Under the pieces are notes generated by a model. It ran no database searches, was not told the DNA's origin, and saw only the letters and a program-made list of their open reading frames with translations. 6,622 bases of DNA from Kiloniellales bacterium (GTDB lineage Bacteria > Pseudomonadota > Alphaproteobacteria > Kiloniellales > JAKSDN01), in NCBI GenBank assembly GCA_022360075.1, contig JAKSDN010001116.1, positions 1-6,622 of the forward strand, written 5' to 3'. Positions within the stretch are counted from its first letter, which is position 1. Every line of letters begins with the position of its first letter. Shown piece after piece: positions 1 to 6,622 of the stretch. The position numbers and the translations under genes are program-made.

Positions 1-1887
1 CACACCCGGACCGGCGAAGTTGATCGTGAAAGTGGCGGTGATCGGATTGTTCTGGTCGGCGACGCTCGACGTCACCTCGAAGACCAGCGTCCCGCCCTCG
101 GTGACTTCGGCATCGCCGATCGACAGCAGCGCCTGAACCGGCTCGTCGTCCTGGATCGTCCCGATCGCGGTGTCATCGGCGAGCACAGCGTTGGCGCTCG
201 GATCACTCAATGTGACCGCGAAGGTCTCAGCCCCCTCGATCAGCGTGTCGTCAAAGGTCTCGACATCGATCGTCGCCGAGGTGTCACCTGCCGGGATCGT
301 CACCGTCCCCGTCAGGTTTGGAACCGTGAGGTCGCCCGCATCCGCGTTGCCCGCACCCGGACCCGCGAAGCTGATCGTAAAGGTCGCCGTGATCGGCGCG
401 TTCTGGTCGGCGACGCTCGACGTCACCTCGAAGACCAGCGTCCCGCCCTCGGTGACTTCGGCATCGCCGATCGAAAGCTGCGCCTGAACCGGCTCGTCGT
501 CCTGGATCGTCCCGATCGCGGTGTCATCGGCGAGCACAGCGTTGGCGCTCGGATCACTCAATGTGACCGCGAAGGTCTCAGCCCCCTCGATCAGCGTGTC
601 GTCAATGGTCTCGACATCGATCGTCGCCGAGGTTTCGCCCGCCGGGATCGTCACCGTCCCCGTCAGGCTCGGAACCGCCAGGTCACCTGCGTCCGCGTTT
701 CCCACCCCCGCAGCGGCGAAGCTGATCGTGAAGGTCGCCGTGACCGGGATCTCCGGGTCCGCCTGGTCCAGCGTAACCTCGAATGACAAGGTGCCGCCTT
801 CCGTCACCTCGGCATCGCCGATCGATAGGACCGGCAACGGCGCCGGGTCGTTGTCCAGTATCGTCCCCGTCGCCTCGCCGTCGCCGATTTCGGCATTCGC
901 ACTGGGGTTGCTGAGCGTGACCGAGAAGGTCTCCGCACCCTCGAACACCTGATCATCGAAAGTCCCAACGTCGATCGTCGCGGAGGTCTCTCCCGCCGGG
1001 ATCGTCACCGTCCCCGTGAGGCTCGGAACCGTCAGATCACCCGCATCGGCGTTGCCCACACCCGGACCAGCGAAGCTGATCGTAAAGGTCGCCGTAATGG
1101 GCTCATTCTGATCGGCGACGCTCGACGTCACTTCGAAGACCAGCGTCCCGCCCTCGGTGACTTCCGCGTCGCCGATCGAAAGTGTCGCTAGCGGATCATT
1201 GTCTTGGATCGTCCCTGTTGCCGTGTCATCGGCCAGCACCGCGTTGGCACTCGGGTTGCTCAGCGTGACCGTGAAAGTCTCCGTGCCTTCCAACAGCGCA
1301 TCGTCGAAGGTTTCGACATCGATTGTTGCCGAAGTCGCCCCCGCCGGGATCGTCACCGTCCCGGTCAGGCTCGGAACCGTCAGGTCGCCCGCATCCGCAT
1401 TGCCCGTGCCCGGACCCGCAAAGCTGATCGTGAAAGTGGCGGTGATCGGATTGTTCTGATCCGCGTTGCTCGACGTCACCTCGAAGAACAGCGTCCCGCC
1501 CTCGGTCACCTCCGCGTCGCCAATCGACAGCGTCGCCTGCACCGGCTCGTCGTCCTGGATCGTCCCGGTCGCCGTATCGTCGGCGAGCACAGCGTTGGCG
1601 CTCGGGTTGCTCAACGTGACCGTGAAGCTCTCCGCCCCTTCGATCAGCGCGTCGTCGAAGGTCTCGACATCGATCGTTGCCGAGGTCTCACCGGCCGGGA
1701 TCGTCACCGTTCCCGTCAGGCTCGGAACCGTCAGGTCGCCCGCATCCGCGTTGCCAGCACCCGGACCGGCAAAGCTGACCGTGAAGTCGATCGTGACCGC
1801 GTCATCCGGATCGGCTTGGTCCAGGGACACGACGAACGACAGAGCCTCGCCTTCGGTCACCTGGGCATTCGAGACGCCGAGCGTTAC
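1..1887 (-). repeat. Tandem Calx-beta array, about 117 residues (351 bp) per unit
   Basis: Five complete units and one partial unit lie head to tail within the giant gene: R1 1537-1887, R2 1189-1536, R3 835-1188, R4 484-834, R5 133-483 and R6 1-132 (cut by the edge). Spacing is 351, 348, 354, 351 and 351 bp; the small differences lie in the linkers between units (DDEPVQ, DNDPL or DNDPAPLP). Each unit begins near LSIGDAEVTEGGTL, has a central NADAGDL and LTGTVTIPAG stretch, then a TFDD-xxEGAETF motif and ends with ATGTIQDDEP. The VTEG glutamate and the DD-xxEG acidic residues are the positions expected to bind calcium in Calx-beta domains. R1 is the most diverged unit (TLGVSNAQVTEGEAL). Confidence 0.93.
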
Positions 1888-4008
1888 CTGGCCAAGGCTG
1901 TCGACCGCGACGTCGCCGTCGTCGAAGCGCAGCACCTCGACGCCGGTCACGACGTCCGTCCCGTCGGCGCCGGTCACCGTGATGTCGCCGTTCACCGTCA
2001 CCGTGTTGTCGGCGAAGTCGCCGGCGAAGACCGCCACGTCGGCATCGCCGATCCCGCCGTCGAGGCTGTCGTTGCCCGCGCCGCCGGTCAGCGTGTCGTC
2101 GCCCTCGTCGCCGACCAGGGTATCGTTGACGTTGCCGCCGGCAATCGTATCGTCGCCCTGGCCGCCGAAGGCCTCGACCGTCACGCCGATGACGCCGGCG
2201 CTATCGAGGTTGTCGCCGCTCGCGCCGCCGAAAAGCTGCAGCGTGTTGTTCGAAACCCCGCTCGCGGCAAGATCGCCCTCGGCGACCACGCTGTCCGGGC
2301 CGGCGCCGCCCTGGACGACGACCTCCTCGACCGCGGACACGCTCGAAGAGGCGCCATCCACCTCGACGTTGAGATTGGGCCCGCCGCCGGTGATCGCGAA
2401 GTTGCTGCCCTCTTCGCTGCCCGTGACGGTCAGGGTATCGGCATCGGGCCCACCATCGATCTGGTCGCTGCCGTCGCCCGAGGCATAGTTGATCGCATCG
2501 CTGCCCGGACCGGCGTTGACGGCATCGTTGCCGGTGCCGCCGGTGATGTCGTCGTTGCCGGCCCCGGCGTTGACGACGTCGTCGCCGCCGGCCGCGTCGA
2601 TCACGTTGTTGCCGGCGCCGGCATTGATCACATCGGGACCTTCGGTGCCGGCGAAGCTCGGGTTCGGATCGGGCTCCGGTTCGGGCGCGGGCGTGCCACC
2701 GTCGTCGCTCGGCGGCGTGATGGGAACGTCGTCGAGGTCCCCGCCCTGGTCCTCCGCGGTGTTCGCCGGTCCGTCTTCGCCGTCGCCCGCAGTGGAATCG
2801 CTGTCTCCGTCGGTGGCGCCAGGCACACCTTCGATACCGGCAGGCCCGGGCGGGCCGGCGACCTCCGGGCCGAGATCGGCGGCAAGCGCGGAAGGCAACG
2901 GCGGCGGCACCGTTTCGGCCAGCTCCTCGGTCCCCGGCAGACCGGCGCCCGGCTCCAAGGCCTCTTCGACATCGAGCCCGCCTTCCTGCTCTTCTCCTTC
3001 CGGCCCGCTGCCGCCCTCGGTCTCCTCGCCTCCCTCGCCCGTATCGCCGTCTTCTTCGCCGCCGCCCGGGGGCGAGAAGTCTCCGGGCTCGAAACCGAAG
3101 GTGCTGAGCGCCGCGTCCGAGGCCGCCTCGGCGCGGCGCAGCAGCGGCTCGAAACCGGCCAGCAGGTCCGGCGGGGCGGTGAACTTGTCCAGGCTGTCGA
3201 ACTGGCTCTCAATGGTGACCGCGTCGTTCGCCTGGTCCAGGACCTCAGACGAAACCGCGTTCTGCAAGACCGGCTTGCCGGGCAGACCGGTGCGCGGATC
3301 GATGTGGTTGACGACGATCCCGCGATCGACGTCCATGGTCACGAAGGTGCCCCGCACGCCGATTTGCAGCACCGGCGTGCGCACGGTCATGCCTTCGCCC
3401 TCTTGCAGGGCGATCTGGCCCGACACGAACGCGAAGGCGCCCTTGAGCACCGAGAAGACCATCGTGTTGTCGCCGCCGCCGGGGTCGTAGACCAGCTCGT
3501 TGAGGACCATGCGGCCGCCGTTCGTCAGGCTGAAGGCCGTGCCGTCCTCGAAAATGAGATCGATGCTGCCGTCGGCTTGGGTTTCGAGCTCGTCACCGAG
3601 GAAGACCTGGTCGCCGGCGGAGAGGCTGCGGGTGGCGCCGTCGCGGGTGGCCTGGACCGTGCCCTCGACGGCCTGGACCTGGCCGATCGGATCCTCCGCC
3701 CCGCTCGGCCCGGCCTGGGCGAGCTGGAGCGGGCTGTTGGCCTGGACCAGCGCCTCGACCAAGTCCGACTGCAGGAGATCGCCCTGCGCCGTCAAGAGCC
3801 CCGGCGGCTCGACCAGCGCGAAGTAGCCGCGGATCAGGACCGCGAGCCCGTCGCTGCCCTGCAGCAGCAGGTCGTCGCCCTGGCGCAGGAAATCCGCGCC
3901 GAGCAGGAATTCACCGTGTGGAATCTCGATGGGCTCGCCGGTGGCGGCGGCCTCGATCACAGTCATCGGCCCCGGGACGTTGGTCCCGAGCTCGCCCTCA
4001 TAACGCAT
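1..4008 (-). CDS. Giant FecR-domain / RTX / Calx-beta repeat surface protein, probable type I-secreted adhesin (3' end outside window)
   Basis: The visible part is 1336 residues and is open at the left edge, so the C-terminus is missing. The start is fixed by an in-frame TAA at 4021-4023 and an AGAGG ribosome-binding site 8 nt before the ATG; Met15 is a weaker in-frame alternative. There is no signal peptide. Domains in order: a hydrophilic N-terminal module (about 1-105); a FecR-type beta domain (about 107-230, with VEGTVQATRDG, the AGD-VFLGDELET stretch and the TPVLQIGVRGTF motif); an acidic Pro/Gly/Glu linker (about 305-450); RTX nonapeptides (about 455-525 and 614-655, such as AGAGNDDITGG and GGAGNDSLDGG); a TDVVTGVEVLRFDDG motif common after RTX blocks; then Calx-beta units from 708 onward. 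In known families, RTX and Calx-beta domains bind calcium and occur in secreted adhesins, and lack of a signal peptide with RTX repeats fits type I secretion. The adjacent TolC-like gene supports this. Adhesion itself is inferred. The C-terminal secretion signal cannot be seen. Confidence 0.9.
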   Translation of the reverse strand, partial: MRYEGELGTNVPGPMTVIEAAATGEPIEIPHGEFLLGADFLRQGDDLLLQGSDGLAVLIRGYFALVEPPGLLTAQGDLLQSDLVEALVQANSPLQLAQAGPSGAEDPIGQVQAVEGTVQATRDGATRSLSAGDQVFLGDELETQADGSIDLIFEDGTAFSLTNGGRMVLNELVYDPGGGDNTMVFSVLKGAFAFVSGQIALQEGEGMTVRTPVLQIGVRGTFVTMDVDRGIVVNHIDPRTGLPGKPVLQNAVSSEVLDQANDAVTIESQFDSLDKFTAPPDLLAGFEPLLRRAEAASDAALSTFGFEPGDFSPPGGGEEDGDTGEGGEETEGGSGPEGEEQEGGLDVEEALEPGAGLPGTEELAETVPPPLPSALAADLGPEVAGPPGPAGIEGVPGATDGDSDSTAGDGEDGPANTAEDQGGDLDDVPITPPSDDGGTPAPEPEPDPNPSFAGTEGPDVINAGAGNNVIDAAGGDDVVNAGAGNDDITGGTGNDAVNAGPGSDAINYASGDGSDQIDGGPDADTLTVTGSEEGSNFAITGGGPNLNVEVDGASSSVSAVEEVVVQGGAGPDSVVAEGDLAASGVSNNTLQLFGGASGDNLDSAGVIGVTVEAFGGQGDDTIAGGNVNDTLVGDEGDDTLTGGAGNDSLDGGIGDADVAVFAGDFADNTVTVNGDITVTGADGTDVVTGVEVLRFDDGDVAVDSLGQVTLGVSNAQVTEGEALSFVVSLDQADPDDAVTIDFTVSFAGPGAGNADAGDLTVPSLTGTVTIPAGETSATIDVETFDDALIEGAESFTVTLSNPSANAVLADDTATGTIQDDEPVQATLSIGDAEVTEGGTLFFEVTSSNADQNNPITATFTISFAGPGTGNADAGDLTVPSLTGTVTIPAGATSATIDVETFDDALLEGTETFTVTLSNPSANAVLADDTATGTIQDNDPLATLSIGDAEVTEGGTLVFEVTSSVADQNEPITATFTISFAGPGVGNADAGDLTVPSLTGTVTIPAGETSATIDVGTFDDQVFEGAETFSVTLSNPSANAEIGDGEATGTILDNDPAPLPVLSIGDAEVTEGGTLSFEVTLDQADPEIPVTATFTISFAAAGVGNADAGDLAVPSLTGTVTIPAGETSATIDVETIDDTLIEGAETFAVTLSDPSANAVLADDTAIGTIQDDEPVQAQLSIGDAEVTEGGTLVFEVTSSVADQNAPITATFTISFAGPGAGNADAGDLTVPNLTGTVTIPAGDTSATIDVETFDDTLIEGAETFAVTLSDPSANAVLADDTAIGTIQDDEPVQALLSIGDAEVTEGGTLVFEVTSSVADQNNPITATFTINFAGPGV
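2044..2655 (-). repeat. RTX (hemolysin-type) calcium-binding repeat region of the giant protein
   Basis: The region encodes residues of about 452-655. The first block has successive degenerate GGxGxDxxx nonapeptides (GTEGPDVIN, AGAGNNVID, AAGGDDVVN, AGAGNDDIT, GGTGNDAVN, AGPGSDAIN). The second block (near 2044-2172) has GGQGDDTIA, GDEGDDTLT, GGAGNDSLD and GGIGDADVA. Between them is a beta-rich non-repeat stretch of roughly 90 residues. Such nonapeptides form a calcium-filled parallel beta roll that folds after export. They sit toward the N-terminal side of the Calx-beta array; further RTX repeats near the true C-terminus may exist outside the window. Confidence 0.88.
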
Positions 4009-4297
4009 CCCCAGCGCCTCTTACGGCGCGGATCGCCGCGGGGTTATCATTGACACCGAGTTCTACGGGCACTTGGTCGCGCCCTTGTCTACGGCCTGCT
4101 CGTTGAAGAGGTGTCCAATCACCCCCGAAGGTCACGACCCGCTGGCGTTCCCTGTTCGATGTTCAATCTATCACCAATGCGGCCCAGATCCATCAAGCGA
4201 ATCAGAAGCCTACGTTAACCTTCCTTGCTCGCGTTATCATGACAGTGGCATTACACACGCTATGCTCATTCCCGGTCCGTGCCGCGGGGGCCTCTCC
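4009..4297. other. Intergenic region between the tolC-like gene and the giant gene
   Basis: The 289-nt gap looks lower in GC than the flanking genes and contains no convincing ORF; overlapping plus-strand ORFs here are Arg-rich antisense frames. Its length suggests the giant gene has its own promoter rather than depending only on readthrough. A weak candidate on the minus strand is TTGATG (about 4190-4195) followed at loose spacing by an AT-rich GATAGATT, which is not strong enough to call. A near-repeat, GTTATCATTGACA (4043-4055) and GTTATCATGACA (4233-4244), flanks the region. No hairpin followed by a T-run was found after the tolC-like stop codon. Confidence 0.5.
4017..4021 (-). promoter_or_regulatory. 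Ribosome-binding site of the giant gene (AGAGG)
   Basis: On the minus strand AGAGG lies 8 nt upstream of the ATG at 4008-4006, a good Shine-Dalgarno distance. It directly follows, with overlap, an in-frame TAA (4023-4021), so translation cannot begin further upstream in this frame. Together these choose the start of the giant gene. Confidence 0.65.
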
Positions 4298-5620
4298 TCA
4301 ATCGGCGGGCGCCGGCAGCGCCAGGCTCTCGGGGGTCAGACGGCCGATCGCCGCCAGCACGCGATAGGCGGCCAAGCGGGCGTCGTAGCTCGCAATCGTG
4401 AAGCGGATCTGGGAGCGGAAGAGCTCGGTCTCCGCGTCCAGCACGTTGATCGCCGTCTCGCGCCCAGCCTCGCGCAGGCGTTTGCGCGCCGCGAAGACTT
4501 CCTCGGCGATGTTCACGGCATTTTGAAGCAGGTCGACCCGCTCGCGCGCCGTGACCAGCTCGTTAAAGGCGAGGCTAGCCTCTTCCGTCACCTCTCGGTT
4601 GGTGAAGTTCAAGCGCGAGACGCTGGCCGAGTAGTCGGCCGCCGCCTGTGCCACGCGCGCCTTCGTCTCGAAGCCGGAGAAGATGTCCCAGGTCAGCTCG
4701 ACGAGGAAGGAGAAGTCGTTGCGAAAGCCCTCCGTCCCCTCGAAGTCGTCCTCCACGTTCGCCTGGGCGACGAAGTCGATGCGCGGGAAGAACTCCGAGC
4801 GCGCGACGTCGCGCTGCTCGTCCGCGGCATCGGCGGTTTTCTGGCCCGAGAGCACCTCGGGGTTCTCGCCCTGAGCGATCGCGATGGCGCCCTCGACGGA
4901 CTCGGGCAAGAGCGCGATCGGCGGCACCGGCTCGATCATATTCGGCTCGTCCGCCGGTCTGCCGAAAACATCGATGTAGCGGGCCCGGGCATCACGCAGC
5001 GTGCCTTCGAAGGCGACGCGCTCTTCCTTCGCCACTTGCAGGCGGGTCTTCGAGAACAGCACGTCGACTTCGATACCAGAGCCGCGGCGTACGCGCTCGT
5101 CCTCCAGCCTGAGCTGGGTCCGGATCGCTTCCTCGCTGCCTTTGGCGAGATCGACCAGCCGCCTTTGGCGCAACACCTCGTGATAGGCCTGCGCCCCTTC
5201 GAGCAGGAGATCCTGGACCGTGCCGTCCAGGCCGATCTCGGCGATGTTGCGGTTGATCTTGGAGACCTCGAAGTTGGACTCGCGCCCGAAGCCGTCGAAG
5301 ATCTTCTCGCGCAGCTCGACGCTGCCGCGCTTGCGATGGGCGCTCAGCGAGCTTTGACCGCTGTTGCGGCGCGCCGGGCTGTTGGTGAACTCGTAGCCAC
5401 TGTCGGCAATGACGGAGACGTCCGGGAGGAAATCGGCGAAGGCGGCATTGACACCTTCGTCAGCGCTTTCGAGATCCTTCCGAGCCGCTTCGATGAGCGG
5501 GTGCTGGGAGACCAGGAACGAGAGCTCTTCTTCGAGCGACTTGGCTTGGGCGGGAAAAACGAAGCTTGGGATCGTCGCAACGATCGAAGCGATCGATAGG
5601 ATCCCCAAACCGGATCTCAT
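4298..5620 (-). CDS. TolC-family outer-membrane efflux/secretion channel protein
   Basis: The 440-residue product has a typical signal peptide (about 1-26, hydrophobic ILSIASIVATIPSFVF then PAQA before the likely cleavage site). It shows the internal duplication of the TolC fold: AAFADFLPDVSV (about 59-70) and VARSEFFPRIDFVAQ (about 272-286) match each other, as do the beta-strand segments KIFDGFGRE (about 106-114) and TWDIFSGFETKARV (about 310-323). Long Ala/Glu/Arg-rich helices lie between, and the end carries the family signature of INVLDAETELF followed by a helix to AAIGRL (about 391-428). Length fits the family (about 420-490). TolC homologues form trimeric outer-membrane beta barrels with a periplasmic helical tunnel, acting in type I secretion or drug efflux. 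Position immediately upstream of an RTX giant protein favours secretion, as for LapE/AggA-type channels; this role is inferred. The start has a GGAGA site (5628-5632) 7 nt upstream of the ATG. Confidence 0.93.
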   Translation of the reverse strand: MRSGLGILSIASIVATIPSFVFPAQAKSLEEELSFLVSQHPLIEAARKDLESADEGVNAAFADFLPDVSVIADSGYEFTNSPARRNSGQSSLSAHRKRGSVELREKIFDGFGRESNFEVSKINRNIAEIGLDGTVQDLLLEGAQAYHEVLRQRRLVDLAKGSEEAIRTQLRLEDERVRRGSGIEVDVLFSKTRLQVAKEERVAFEGTLRDARARYIDVFGRPADEPNMIEPVPPIALLPESVEGAIAIAQGENPEVLSGQKTADAADEQRDVARSEFFPRIDFVAQANVEDDFEGTEGFRNDFSFLVELTWDIFSGFETKARVAQAAADYSASVSRLNFTNREVTEEASLAFNELVTARERVDLLQNAVNIAEEVFAARKRLREAGRETAINVLDAETELFRSQIRFTIASYDARLAAYRVLAAIGRLTPESLALPAPAD

Positions 5621-5652
5621 GTTCCCGTCTCCGCCCCGGCACGATCTTGCAC

Positions 5653-5672
5653 CCTGCTAAAGCAGGCTTTTT
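5653..5672 (+). terminator. Small hairpin with T-run; terminator-like on the plus strand, in the tolC-like leader
   Basis: CCTGC (5653-5657), loop TAAA, GCAGG (5662-5666), then CTTTTT (5667-5672). Read on the plus strand this resembles a short intrinsic terminator, but no plus-strand gene ends here; it could only stop antisense transcription coming from across the tolC-like gene toward the dehydratase. Read on the minus strand it would be a hairpin in the 5' leader of the tolC-like mRNA. The stem is only 5 bp with certainty, so its function is unproven. Confidence 0.35.
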
Positions 5673-5681
5673 CCACGCCGG

Positions 5682-5709
5682 ACCATAGCAGACTGCCGAC
5701 TCGGGGCAA
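5682..5709 (-). promoter_or_regulatory. Candidate promoter of the tolC-like gene
   Basis: On the minus strand TTGCCC (5709-5704) and TATGGT (5687-5682) are separated by 16 nt, and an AT-rich stretch (TTACTATATTTGCC, near 5711-5724) lies just upstream. This would give a leader of about 55 nt containing the hairpin at 5653-5672. The match is by eye only. The rest of the 253-nt divergent region (5621-5873) holds a 6-bp inverted repeat GCCTCC/GGAGGC (5753-5758 and 5773-5778) and no clear plus-strand promoter for the dehydratase. Confidence 0.35.
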
Positions 5710-5873
5710 TAAGGCAAATATAGTAAGGACCGGATCGGCGGAACCCTGGCAAGCCTCCTGCCTACCTGGAGTGGAGGCCTGCTTACCGTCGGTTTCAACG
5801 ACAAGGGCCGGCGGTCTCGGGCCTCACCTCCGCCCTTAGCCGCACAGCAGAACAACGACCAAAAGGGATCGAC

Positions 5874-6622
<749 letters not shown>

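Noticed and set aside
170..2488. Plus-strand Ser/Ala/Val-rich repetitive ORFs (170-487, 521-952, 1157-1459, 1466-2488) that look like a repeat protein
   Set aside because: Their repetition simply mirrors the Calx-beta DNA repeats on the other strand; there is no ribosome-binding site, and they are interrupted by stops at different points in different units.
2580..2600. AAG motif in the RTX block as a possible LapG-type proteolytic cleavage site
   Set aside because: The context is D-A-A-G-G within an RTX nonapeptide, not the N-terminal (T/A/P)AAG site expected for LapG, and no such site is seen in residues 1-150.
1204..4053. Long plus-strand ORF of 949 codons
   Set aside because: It lies antisense to the giant gene. 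The translation is Arg/Asp/His/Val-rich with no recognisable domain, typical of an antisense frame in GC-rich DNA, while the minus frame shows clear FecR, RTX and Calx-beta domains.
4267..4292. GC-rich partial inverted repeat after the tolC-like stop codon as a terminator
   Set aside because: The pairing is imperfect with a bulge and there is no T-run on the minus strand, so it is not supported as an intrinsic terminator.
4073..5599. Plus-strand ORF of 508 codons over the tolC-like gene
   Set aside because: It is antisense to a clear TolC-family gene that has a signal peptide and ribosome-binding site. The plus-strand product has no family features and is compositionally an antisense shadow.

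Overview
The window is GC-rich. Its coding style (many GAC/GTC/GCC/CTG codons, open antisense frames) and protein families suggest an alphaproteobacterium, possibly a Rhodospirillales-like marine or soil lineage. That placement is an inference from family resemblance; no rRNA or other phylogenetic marker is present.

Reading along the minus strand, a TolC-family outer-membrane channel gene (5620 to 4298) is followed after a 289-nt gap by the 5' part of a very large gene (4008 to 1, running off the left edge without a stop). The large product has no signal peptide. In order it carries an N-terminal hydrophilic module, a FecR-type domain, a long acidic Pro/Gly linker, two blocks of RTX calcium-binding nonapeptides, and a tandem array of ~117-residue Calx-beta domains (five complete, a sixth cut by the window). 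This is the expected look of a type I-secreted giant surface protein or adhesin, and the adjacent TolC-like gene plausibly supplies its outer-membrane exit channel. The inner-membrane ABC transporter and membrane-fusion protein of such a system are not in the window.

On the plus strand, diverging from the tolC-like gene across a 253-nt intergenic region, is the 5' part (249 codons) of an IlvD/Edd-family dehydratase (5874 to beyond 6622). It most resembles sugar-acid (L-arabinonate/D-xylonate type) dehydratases and retains the three cysteines expected to bind an iron-sulfur cluster. It looks like an unrelated metabolic gene.

The Calx-beta array is the most unusual part. Neighbouring units are partly identical at DNA level (126 consecutive identical bases between two units), with a mosaic pattern that points to recent duplication or gene conversion. 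No tRNA, rRNA, CRISPR array, insertion sequence or phage gene was seen.
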